Of a stretch of 64,000 nucleotides of DNA, positions 1-9,050 are shown piece after piece. The notes under the pieces were generated by a model. It searched no databases and was not told where the DNA came from. It saw only the letters and a list, made by a program, of their open reading frames with translations. This stretch comes from Scilla litardierei. Lineage: Eukaryota; Streptophyta; Magnoliopsida; Asparagales; Asparagaceae. How positions within the stretch are numbered: position 1 is the stretch's first letter; each line of letters opens with the position of its first letter. Where the stretch lies: NCBI GenBank assembly GCA_030789695.1, contig CM061135.1, positions 110,802,301 through 110,866,300 on the forward strand, read 5' to 3'. A program made the translations under genes and the position numbers.

Positions 1-411
1 GAGCTGCCGAAGAAACGAAGCAGGTCACCCGATCGGGTGACTTTTCACCCGATCGGGTGATAGCTTATTCTATATACATGACCCCTAGGTTTTCCAGAAA
101 CGAGGAGTTGTTATTTTTTGCTGTTTTTTCTCTTTCTTGACGGCTGTAATTTTTCAGATATTTGTAAGTTTTTCGATCTTTGTTAAACTTTAATATAGTG
201 TTGTTAGCATTGCTCTTACTGCTTTTCAATCACCTGATCATGATTTTTACGGTCGATTTTACTTTAGATCGCTTTTTTACTAAATATGTGTGAGTAGTTC
301 CCAAATCTGGGATTTTGGTGGAAACCCCTTTGTGGGTTCTTCCCGATGCGTCCATATGACTAGGAAATCGATAGGGATTAGGAATCTAACGGTTACGTGG
401 GGTGTTTTATT
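1..411 (+). repeat. LTR fragment of Athila-like family A2, direct copy
   Basis: This stretch begins with two copies of the palindromic CACCCGATCGGGTGA motif (30-62). It then follows the same sequence as 6915-7250 almost base for base, including the stretch around GAGTAGTTCCCAAATCTGGG. It stops abruptly near 411 at the shared word TTGTCG, where the sequence switches to an element tail. It is a truncated LTR with no coding capacity. Confidence 0.75.
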
Positions 412-581
412 GTCGATTTAAGTCTGCTTGCTTGGTGTGTCGTTTTTGATTTTGTTGGCCCTGACGGGCAATCTAGGATATAGAGTTCCCTTTTTCTCTC
501 TTTCTCTCTATTTTCTCCCTCCGAGATCCTACTCTCACTCATCTTCCTCGAGGACGAGGAAGAGTTCAGCTTGGAGGATTT
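412..581 (+). repeat. 3' internal tail of an Athila-like element with polypurine tract
   Basis: The sequence matches 4822-4980 of element A, including TCCTCGAGGACGAGGAAG followed by AGCTTGGAGGATTT, the polypurine-tract region just before an LTR. It therefore represents the last part of an internal region whose 3' LTR starts at 582. Its junction with the preceding LTR fragment shares the short word TTGTCG with the parental sequence near 4826. Confidence 0.7.
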
Positions 582-772
582 TGACGTGCATTTATATTTC
601 ATATATTTGCGCACGTTTTCTTCCGTGTTTTTCCGTTATTTTCTACCGTCTTGTATTTGTTTTCCCGTGTTTTCTTATTTTCTTTCACTTTTTCGTGTTT
701 TTGTGCAACAAGGCTCCATATACACACCAAGAGTAGGAGGATTTTACCGGCGTAGGGGACATAAATCGACTC
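582..772 (+). repeat. Start of an A-type 3' LTR, truncated
   Basis: It begins TGACGTGCATTTATATTTC, equivalent to the LTR starts at 4981 (TGACGTGCG) and 50371 (TGACATGCG). The similarity includes a word close to GCGTAGGGGACATA. It is cut after about 190 bp, where an inverted LTR copy begins. Confidence 0.7.
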
Positions 773-1733
773 CTCCAGGCTCCGCTGGACTTGACGTCCC
801 CACGTTGTGCGTGTTTAATGTGTGCAATAATATGATTGGGGACGTGAGATTTAAATATTTGTAACCGCAAGCGCACGGTGTTGTAGTGTGGCTTGGGGGT
901 CGAACTCAGGAAGGCGTGGATGTGCTTGTGTCAAGAAGGGTCAAATTCACCCCATGGGCAAGCTAGCCCGAATCGGATAATGGGTTGTCACAGTAAATGG
1001 AATGCAAGGGATAAACAGTATAAAGGGAAAACCCGGGACTTTGGTTTCCAACCTATCGTGCGATTCTCACTGATACGGCCGCCGGGTAGGATAACGATCG
1101 GAATTAGGGTCTAATGGTGAGCGTTGCCTCTGAAAGTGGTACCAGCGTCACATGGGCCCGATATTCCTGTCGGTGCCCAGGATGATACGTCGGACTTCCC
1201 GGGTTCGGTCAGTGGGCACTCCCGTGTCCATTAACACTGACCGACTCCGGGAGAACTAAGTTCGCAACGATAACTCCCAACGTCTCATCCTGCCGCTTCC
1301 ATGCGCTAGGATTCGACGTCTATGCTAAGGGCGTGAGCTATGGCTAGGGAGTCAACCGCCAAGTTTATTCCCCCTTGGCCCAACGGTCAAAGGCGGTCTT
1401 TTTCCCGACGATGACAATAAAACACCCCATGTAACCGTTAGATTCCTAATCCCTATCGATTTCCTAGTGCTATGGACGCATTGGGAAGAACCCACGAAGG
1501 GGTTTCCACCAAAATCCCAGATTTGGGAACTACTCACACATATTTAGTAAAAAGCGATCTAAAGCAAAATCGACCGTAAAAATCATGATCAGGCGATTGA
1601 AAAGCAGTAAGAGCAATGCTAATAACACTATATTAAAGTTTAACAAAGATCGGAAAACTTACAAATATCTGAAAAATTACAGCCGTCAAGAAAGAGAAAA
1701 AACAGCAAAAAATAACAACTCCTCCTTTATTAA
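773..1733 (-). repeat. Inverted copy of A2/C chimeric LTR (left arm)
   Basis: Read on the minus strand, this segment matches 6941-7887: the AGGAGTTGTTATTTT start, the ACTTTGGTTTCCA block, and the end GGAGGAGTCG. The arms are similar but not identical, with small indels near 960-1000, so the inversion is not recent. The right arm lies about 5.2 kb away, so this is one side of a large inverted repeat enclosing element A. No coding content is supported. Confidence 0.8.
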
Positions 1734-2103
1734 CACCGGACATGGGAATGCCCACCGTCAGAAACCGGGTAGACCTAGCGCACTAGGCACCGACCGGAAT
1801 ATCGGGCCATGGACGCTAGGTACCACCTTTTGGGGCAATGTCTCACCATGGGTCAAGTCAAATGCCAAGTGTCATGAGTGCTCTAGCCCGTGTTAGCGGG
1901 GATTCATTTCGTGTCTTTTTATTTCTTTCTTTTATTTCTACACTTCCACCCACATTGTCCGCGTAGCTAGCACACAACCTAGGCGAGGCTAGTAGCCATT
2001 CAACCCATCCACCTCCCTGAGTTCGATAAACCCGCACCCTACACTAACCGTGCACTTGCGGTAAAACGACACCGCGCCCAAACCGTAAACGGGGCGCCGG
2101 TCA
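1734..2103 (+). repeat. 5' LTR remnant of element A (U5 end)
   Basis: It matches 6522-6890 nearly throughout, including GACATGGGAATGCCCACCGTC and the terminal CGCCCAAACC region, and ends in GGTCA directly before the AGTTTTTGG spacer/PBS. The upstream U3 and promoter are missing, so this copy could not start transcription by itself. Confidence 0.8.
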
Positions 2104-2108
2104 AGTTT

Positions 2109-3347
2109 TTGGCGCCGTTGTCTGGGAAGGGAAAGGAAAAAGCCTCGTCGTCACGCAGACATCCCCTTTACGGTCCCTTCTCCCCATCTTTCCTTGGCAT
2201 AAACCCTTCATCCGAAGAGCAATCCGATCGCTTACAAGCCCTCCTTCATCGCCTAATGCGACCTACTCTTTTCGCCGACTTCCCCACCCTACAATCTCTT
2301 GGACTATTTAGGGGCGTCTGTGCACTTTTTCGCTTCATAGGTTGCGATTATCTTCTGCGGACCCACGCCAATACACACAGGAATCTCACACTCGAGTTCC
2401 TCAGTTCTCTTGAAGTGTCCGATCATGGTTTCACCTTCCGAGCCTTCAATTGTGATTTTTCCATGAGCTTCAACACGCTTAATGACATTCTATACTTTCC
2501 TCACCCCGATCGCCATGTTGAATGCTCAACTCTTGATCGATCTGACATCTTTTCTCGCTTTCAGGCCGATGGCGCTTGGCAAAGATTCACCCGATTTACC
2601 ATCTTTCCTACGGTAGCCCTGGCCTCCTACATCATACACCCATGCTACCGTTTCGCCCATTGCTTTTTTTCCAACACCATTTTCGCTCGTGTAGATGTAT
2701 CCACGGTGTCTAGGGATGAGTTGCTCTTTCTCTATGCCATGTCCCATGACCGGATTCATGGCAACATCCCTTTACCCTTTAACACCGCTCATTGGATCAT
2801 CCACGAGATCCTATCCGTTAGCCGCACGGCTTCCGGCTCTATTTGCTGTGGGGGAATGGTCACTCTTATTGTTAGTTGTGTCTTGAGGATGCCGCCCGAC
2901 CTCCCTATTGTCCCGGGACGTAGCCGTATCGATCGCGATTACTTGATCTCTATTGGTATGCTTACTCCTTTTGGGGAGGATTGTGCAGCCTACCTCTATA
3001 GTCCTGCCTGCACTCCTTTTGACATCCTCCCACCCTCATCCCCGGAGCGCTTCCCCTTACGACTTACACACCTACCCTGGGAGTTCTACCCAGATCCTTG
3101 GTACGCTTCACTGGTTCACTTCCCACCCATGGATCCTCCCGATTGGCACCCGTGTGTCGGTCCACCCTGTCCCACCATCATTCACCACGATCCACCAATG
3201 TATCCCGATCCTCCGGTAGTCTTGCCTGCTGCCCCTCCTTCTCCTATTCGCACACCCTCTCCTTCGTCCTCGGAGGATTCCTTCTACCATTATTCACCAC
3301 CTTCTTCGCCCTCTCCTTACCATTCTACCGCTAGCGACTCCGACTGA
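2109..3347 (+). CDS. Athila-type accessory (ORF-1/env-like) protein
   Basis: The frame is open for about 412 codons. It has no ATG at its head: the open frame starts with TTG inside the PBS, and the first in-frame ATG is near 2256, so the true start is uncertain. Residues 60-260 align with the ORFs at 21.8 and 62.4 kb: L-Q-S-L-G-L, then LTLEFLSSLE, a phenylalanine-rich stretch ending D-I-L-Y-F-P, then A-S-Y-I-I-H-P-C-Y-R-F-A-H and a V-x4-L-x-L-Y-A-M block. The last 100 residues are proline/serine-rich and probably disordered. The family is known as ATHILA ORF-1 or putative plant transposon protein; its biochemical role is not established, and an envelope role is speculative. It is the only protein this element could encode. 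Confidence 0.7.
   Translation: MAPLSGKGKEKASSSRRHPLYGPFSPSFLGINPSSEEQSDRLQALLHRLMRPTLFADFPTLQSLGLFRGVCALFRFIGCDYLLRTHANTHRNLTLEFLSSLEVSDHGFTFRAFNCDFSMSFNTLNDILYFPHPDRHVECSTLDRSDIFSRFQADGAWQRFTRFTIFPTVALASYIIHPCYRFAHCFFSNTIFARVDVSTVSRDELLFLYAMSHDRIHGNIPLPFNTAHWIIHEILSVSRTASGSICCGGMVTLIVSCVLRMPPDLPIVPGRSRIDRDYLISIGMLTPFGEDCAAYLYSPACTPFDILPPSSPERFPLRLTHLPWEFYPDPWYASLVHFPPMDPPDWHPCVGPPCPTIIHHDPPMYPDPPVVLPAAPPSPIRTPSPSSSEDSFYHYSPPSSPSPYHSTASDSD
2110..2127 (+). other. Primer binding site, tRNA-Asp type (2 mismatches)
   Basis: TGGCGCCGTTGTCTGGGA differs at two positions from the complement of the plant tRNA-Asp(GUC) 3' end, TGGCGCCGTTGCCGGGGA. The exact site occurs at 8896 and, on the minus strand, at 34725. 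It lies six bases after the LTR end. Confidence 0.85.
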
Positions 3348-4967
3348 CCTCCCCCTTGCATATCTCTGCTTATTCACGATCAAATCTTATCGCTAGCACT
3401 GTCATGTCTAGCTTGGGGGAAGCCAAATTTTTTGGATGTGCTGTCGTGTTTCGTTTTTCTCTGTGTGTTTGTTTATTTGTCGTGTCATGTGATTTTCTTT
3501 CTTTCATTTATTTTTATTTTCTGTTTATATGTCTTGTGTTGTGCTTTTTATTTTTATTTCTTATTCTCAGTTTCGTTTGTATGATTTTCTTGTCTTTCGT
3601 GTGTTTTTGTGTCTGTGCGTATTCTCCCCCTTATTCATTGCCCTCCCGTATTTAATTCTATTGCATTGAGGGCAATGCAAGTTTCAGCTTGGGGGAGTCG
3701 CACTTCGTGCGTCATTTGTGTCGTTTTTCTTCGTTTTTGAGTCGTTTTCCATCGTGTTTTTCTTTTTCTTCTCATCTTTTGTTCTCTCTCCTAGAGATGA
3801 ACCCTATGATGAATTGCCACAAAATCACACACACCTAGCATGGCATCGATAATCACATTCACTAGCCCTAGGATATCGAGTACTCTTGCATTTCATGCAT
3901 CGTGGGTCCACTTAGCTTTTTGTGAGTCGTGCGTCGTGCCTAGCTGTGTGGTGTGCTTCTACTTTGTGATTTTACTTTATATACATGTCTAGGAATGACC
4001 CCTAGATTATCATGCTTCGATTTGAATATGCGGTATTTGTTTCTACTGGCTGCTTCTTCTGCATGCTATATATATATCGTACGCTTCATTTCGCATGTGT
4101 AGGGATTCCACAATTAAGGACTAGGATAACCCATTTAGCCCATGCTCTAATTAGCGAGAATAGTTTCCTTTGCCCAAGTGTTTAGATTCCAATTTATTTT
4201 TTGTTTTACTTGGTACAAACCCCCTCGTCGTGTACCGTTCTCCCACTTGGGAGAGTGCACATGTGTATAGCCAAAAAACCCCAAAAAAATCCAAAAAAGA
4301 GAAAAGAAAAGAAAAACCCAAAAAAAGAAAAGAGAAAAGAAAAAAATATGTATATCCAAAAATACAAAAAAAAAATACAAATACCCAAAACCCAAAAAAA
4401 ATTCCCGTGTGAATATTTTTCCTATCATCCGAGAATAAAGGGAAGGCGAGAATTGCACCGAGTGTTCTACTCCACACCTTCTCAACCTCCATCGTTTTCG
4501 AAAACACTTGGCATAGGAACTCTCTAGCGGTTACCTAGGCGATAGTGTGGTGATTTCCTAGTCCCTAGCTATGGAGTCCCCGATGCATGATACGATTCTA
4601 TTCTTATACTCTTATCATGCATGCTTGAGCTAATATTCACCGCAATTTTAAATTGAATTGATATTTGGGTCATTCCTTGGATTTGTGTATATGGAGCCTT
4701 ATTGCACAATGTAGATAGCGACACCGTCTGCTAGCACACGACCACACTCACTCACGCTTCACTGCGTGGGCCCACGACACTTGTTTGGACTCACATTCCT
4801 TGGTTTAGTGATGTGTTTTGTCGTATGCTTGCTTAGTGTGGCGTGTTTGATTTTGTTGGCTCTGACGGGCGATTTAGGATTTTGATTTCCCTTTCTTTCT
4901 CTCTCTCTATTTTTTCCCTTCAAGCTCCTACTCTCACTCGTCTTCCTCGAGGACGAGGAAGGGTTTA
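3348..4967 (+). other. Non-coding 3' module of element A
   Basis: This T-rich region follows the ORF. It carries AGCTTGGGGGAAGCC (near 3410), GAGGGCAATGCAAG followed by CAGCTTGGGGGAG (3666-3697), and a long A/purine-rich tract (4266-4405). The same order recurs in C (37499-38918) and, on the minus strand, in D (33440-32436). Short open frames here arise from low-complexity sequence. I see no gene. Confidence 0.65.
4266..4405 (+). repeat. A-rich low-complexity tract (CCAAAAAA / GAAAAGAAAAG)
   Basis: About 140 bp consist almost only of A with scattered CC and G, in units such as CCCAAAAAA and AGAAAAGAAAAG. Equivalent tracts sit at 38216-38300 in C and at 32985-33025 (as T-rich) in D, always between the last ORF and the polypurine tract. 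Confidence 0.8.
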
Positions 4968-4980
4968 GCTTGGGGGATTT
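4968..4980 (+). other. Polypurine tract of element A
   Basis: GCTTGGGGGATTT lies immediately before the LTR start TGACGTG at 4981. It is preceded by CGAGGACGAGGAAGGG, giving a purine-rich plus-strand primer region as expected for an LTR element. Confidence 0.75.
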
Positions 4981-5221
4981 TGACGTGCGTTTATATTTCA
5001 TATATTCACGCATGTCTTCTTTGTGATTTTCCACTATTTTCCATCGTTCCGTACCCGTTTTCTTGTGATTTCTAGTTTTATTTCACTTCTTTGTCTTTTT
5101 GTGTGAATGCAAGAGATTTCTAGCATTTGAGACATATAATGAAGATATCATGAGTCCCCAGAGCAACGGGAGGAGTCACGCGCGATCCAAGGGGTCAAAC
5201 GACCAAGATTGCCATCTTTCA

Positions 5222-5763
5222 GCCCCCACCCGATCGGTTGGACACAGACAACCGATCGGGTGATGCACGCATGTCCGACCCGGACGGAAGCTGAAGCGAA
5301 GTGAAGATCAACCGACCGGTTCGCCGACCAGTTGAACACATCTAAGTTCTCGGGAATTTGGAGCTAAATTCCAACCGATCGGGTGACATCTCACCCGATC
5401 GGTTCATCTGTAGCCACATCGCCCCAAATATCGAACTGACGGCTCCACTCACTCTCCTCAGTGACCGGTTGAAGCTTCCGAATCCTGATGGCCAAAGCAA
5501 CAAGCAGCTCACCCGATCGGTTGATGTTTCAACCGATCGGGTGGCCTTTTCTTCCGCTTTCGCGCGCTACTGATGCACTCATTGAAGATCTGCATTTTCT
5601 GGAATTTTCTGAGCGCGGCTATGTGCTGAAATTGGGTGATGTCTGAAATTGAACTTCACCCGATCGGGTGAACTTCCACCCGACCGGGTGAGCTCATTAT
5701 TTGACGTTTTGAGTCTCTGTTTCATTCCACCCAATCGGGTTAACTTCCACCCGATCGGGTGGG
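5222..5763 (+). repeat. Array of CACCCGATCGGGTGA palindromes in U3
   Basis: About ten copies of the palindrome or its variants (ACCCGATCGGTTGA, CAACCGATCGGGTG) occur, often in pairs separated by about 6-10 bp, with irregular gaps between pairs. The perfect core ACCCGATCGGGT is self-complementary. The last copy ends about 60 bp upstream of the TATA box. Confidence 0.9.
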
Positions 5764-5823
5764 CCTGTTTTGACAGTTTTATTGGGTTTTCTGGACCCGA
5801 ACCGGTGAGCTTTGAGGGGGGCT

Positions 5824-5830
5824 TATAAAG
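5824..5830 (+). promoter_or_regulatory. TATA box of LTR A
   Basis: TATAAAG in the context GGGGGCTTATAAAGAGACG is a canonical plant TATA box. It is followed by a G-rich leader and a likely transcription start about 30 bp downstream. Confidence 0.75.
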
Positions 5831-6897
5831 AGACGTTGGGGCACGACTTGTGGAGGATCTTCTTCAGTTTTTAGGGCTTTTTCAGCCCCTTTGCTGGGGG
5901 CCTAGGTTAGTTTAGATTAGGTCTTTTGGTTAATAAATCTTGTATTGGATTGAAGATTCAAACTCAAGATAAGTATTTCTTTCTCTTGTTTTCCATTATT
6001 TTGTGTTGTATTTGTTTTGCTTCATGATGAATGTTTGTATGTCTTTTGTGTTATTTGTTTATATGTTTTTCATCATTGAGTAGAATTGATGAACCCTAAT
6101 ACGGGTTAGGGTAGGATTGATGCTTGGTTGTCTCATTTGACTTAGTTGCATGGCATGTGTTCGATGAAATGTGTCAATGGGGATTTCTAGCAATCTGAGT
6201 CCAAATCATACGGCAACACACTAGATGTGTTGGGGATTGGGGTCCGGTGTCTTGTCCAATAAGGATCTGCTTTGATGTATTGCTAGAAATCACATTTGAC
6301 CTATTTGGCCATTAGGGTTACGCGGGGGCGTTTTATTGTCATTGGCGGGAGAAAGACCGCATCTGACCATCGGGCCAAGGGGGAATAAGCTTGGCGGTTG
6401 ACTCCCTAGCCACAGCTCACACCCCTAGCGTAGACATTGAGTCCTCGCGCGTGGGAACGGCTTGGGCGAAATGTTGGGAGTTATCATTGTGGCCATAATG
6501 CTCCCGGTTGTGGAAGGTGTTAATGGACATGGGAATGCCCACCGTCCGAAATCAGGTAGACCTATCGCACTAGGCACCGACCAGAATATCGGGCCATGGA
6601 CGCTAGGTACCACCTTTTGGGGCAATGTCTCACCCTGGGTCAAGTCAAATGCCAAGTGTCATGAGTGCTCTAGCCCGTGTTAGCGGGGATTCATTTCGTG
6701 TCTTTTTATTTCTTTCTTTTATTTCTACACTTCCACCCACATTGTCCGCGTAGCTAGCACACAACCTAGGCGAGGCTAGTAACCATTCAAGCCATCCACC
6801 TCCCTGAGTTCGATAAACCCGCACCCTACACTAATCGTGCACTTGCGATAAAACGACACCGCGCCCAAACCATAAACGGGGCACCGGTCAAGTTTTT

Positions 6898-7858
6898 ATA
6901 TCGTATTCTATATATATGACCCCTAGGTTTTCCAGAAACGAGGAGTTGTTATTTTTTGCTGTTTTTTCTCTTTCTTGACGGCTGTAATTTTTCAGATATT
7001 TGTAAGTTTTCCAATCTTTATTAAACTTTAATATAGTGTTATTAGCATTGCTCTTACTGCTTTTCAATCACCTGATCATGATTTTTACGGTCGATTTTGC
7101 TTTAGATCGCTTTTTACTAAATATGTGTGAGTAGTTCCCAAATCTGGGATTTTGGTGGAAACCCCTTCGTGGGTTCTTCCCGATGCGTCCATAGGACTAG
7201 GAAATCGATAGGGATTAGGAATCTAATGGTTACGCGGGGTGTTTTATTGTCATTGGCAGAAAAAAGACCGTCTTTGACCGTTGGGCCAAGGGGGAATAAA
7301 CTTGGCGGTTGACTCCCTAGCCATAGCTCACGCCCTTAGTGTAGCCGTCGAATCCTAGCGGCGGGAGCGGCAGGATGAGACGTTGGGAGTTATCGTTGCG
7401 AACTTAGTGCTCCCAGAGTCGGTCAATGTTAATGGACACGGGAGTGCCCACTGACCGAACCCGGGAAGTCCGGCGTATCATCCTGGGCACCGACCGGAAT
7501 ATCGGGCCCATGGGACGTTGGTACCACTTTCAGAGGCAACGTCTCACCATTAGACCCTAATTCTGATCGTTATCCTACCCGGCGGCCGTATCGGCGAGAA
7601 TCGCACGATAGGGTGGAAACCAAAGTCCCGGGTTTTCCCTTTATATTGTTTATCCCTTGCATTCCATTTACTGTGACAACGGGCTAGCTCGGCCATGGGG
7701 TGAATTTGACCCTTCTTAACGCAAGCACATCCACGCCTCCCTGAGTTCGACCCCCAAGCCACACTACAACACCGTGCGCTTGCGGTTACAAATATTTAAA
7801 TCTCACGCCCCCAATCATATTATTGCACACATTAAACATGCACAACGTGGGGACGTTA
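6898..7858 (+). repeat. A2-type LTR fragment (right arm of the inverted repeat)
   Basis: It starts after AGTTTTT with ATATCGTATTCTATATATATGA and follows the same A2 sequence as 70-411. Its part from 6941 is the reverse complement of 773-1733. Towards 7850 it joins LTR C at the words GCCCAGCG and GCTGGAGGAGTCG. It has no PBS, so it is a truncated LTR fused to the next one. Confidence 0.75.
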
Positions 7859-8889
7859 GGCCCAGCGGAGGCTGGAGGAGTCGGTTTTGGAGACGAAGAG
7901 AAGGAGTCTTTTATTATCATTTTTTAATTGAGTTAGGGGGGAGAGGAGATCGAAAAACCATTGTAGATCTAGATCTAGGTTTTGAGAATTGAATTATTTT
8001 TGGAGAAAGATTAAGTTTCTATTAATCCTTTTGTCTTGGAATCTGTTGGAATTCTTGGATCCCTATTGGCTGTCATTCTTCCTTGTATTTGGTACGCAAG
8101 TTATTTATTTCTCACTCGATTCAATTGCTACGATGTTTTCTTCGATAAAAATTGCATTTTTATTCATCATAATCGATATGTGTGAGTAGTCTCCGCTAGG
8201 GTTGATGGGTTAGCCCTAAGACCCTAGGAAACAGATGTAGACTTGGATCTCTAGGTTGTATTAGAAATAAAAGGGAGTATTTCGGTCGATCCATCCGAAT
8301 CCCTAGGAGAACTCGTACTGAGATCATGCCCACGGTCGGTGGAGTTGATGAGCTTAAGGAGTATCTTTGGGATTTAAATAGGGAATTAGTGGACCCAACC
8401 AAGGCTCGTGATCATGCCCGGATTGTGCTTTGAGGGGATCCACCGACGAACTATATCGCTTCATTGACGGCTACCGCCATTGCGTCAATAAGAGCCACCG
8501 AGATACCTCGAAATTCTATCCCACGAGAGTGGTATGAGTTGAGAGATAAACCCCCCTAAATCAAATGCAACATAAAGATCACATTCTAACATCAACCTCC
8601 GACGGTTTTAGCTGTGATCCTTGAGGCCCTAGTTTATTTTATTATCGAACCAACAATACCATCACCACCAAACTTCTCTAACCGACTGCTATCTCACCCT
8701 GAGATCTAAAAATAATCTGAGACCCCAATACACTGTCACTGTCCTTGTGGGATTCAAAAATTTTATATACTATAATTTGATACCGTCCACTTGCAGATAG
8801 AGGCCCAGAGCTGACACCTAGGAACCACACTACGCCTAGCGACTGTGACATCACTAGGTGGAATTTAGGTGTAAGTTCGTGGTGCGTCA
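7859..8889 (+). repeat. 5' LTR of C, 5'-truncated
   Basis: It matches 39653-40675 along its length, from GGCTGGAGGAGTCG to the terminal GGTGCGTCA. The first 735 bp of the LTR (U3 with the CTCGACCGAG array) is missing and replaced by the A2 LTR fragment. Confidence 0.85.
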
Positions 8890-8895
8890 AGTTTT

Positions 8896-8913
8896 TGGCG
8901 CCGTTGCCGGGGA
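8896..8913 (+). other. Primer binding site of C, exact tRNA-Asp complement
   Basis: TGGCGCCGTTGCCGGGGA is the exact complement of the plant tRNA-Asp(GUC) 3' end as I know it. It lies six bases (AGTTTT) after the LTR end, the arrangement typical of Athila/Tat-type Ty3 elements. Confidence 0.92.
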
Positions 8914-9050
8914 CAGTTACTGTGTATCTCAGTTTATTTTTATTTTGAAGAGTTTGCTAGCAACTCTCACCATTCCTTATCTTTCCACCCTTTTCATTCT
9001 TTTTAATTATTATCTTGCTACTCATGGTATTTTTCAGAGCTGTCTTGTGC

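Larger units (their letters stand above)
1734..6890 (+). mobile_element. Element A: Athila-like non-autonomous LTR element
   Basis: The order is a truncated 5' LTR (to 2103), spacer AGTTTT, PBS (2110-2127), a single long ORF of the Athila accessory type, a non-coding 3' module, a polypurine tract and a full 3' LTR (4981-6890). No gag, protease, reverse transcriptase or integrase coding is visible between PBS and polypurine tract. Its mobility would have needed proteins supplied in trans. The 5' LTR is represented only by its last 370 bp because the inverted LTR piece abuts it. The family assignment rests on the tRNA-Asp-type PBS and the accessory ORF. Confidence 0.75.
4981..6890 (+). repeat. 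3' LTR of element A (1910 bp)
   Basis: It starts TGACGTGCG after the polypurine tract and ends GGTCA, like the 5' remnant at 2103. U3 (4981-5820) holds the palindrome array. A TATA box is at 5824, and the TTAATAAATCTTGTATTGG region near 5930 may be the polyadenylation zone. The LTR is followed by AGTTTTT, the sequence expected inside a 5' end rather than flanking DNA. Confidence 0.8.

Noticed and set aside
4147..4527. Lysine-rich and phenylalanine-rich frames on opposite strands
   Set aside because: Both are translations of the A-rich low-complexity tract.
5222..5763. Regularly interspersed palindromes resembling a CRISPR array (also 42347-43125 and 51259-51790)
   Set aside because: Spacers vary from under 10 to over 60 bp, repeat orientation and sequence drift, no cas genes exist, and the arrays lie inside LTRs of plant retrotransposons.
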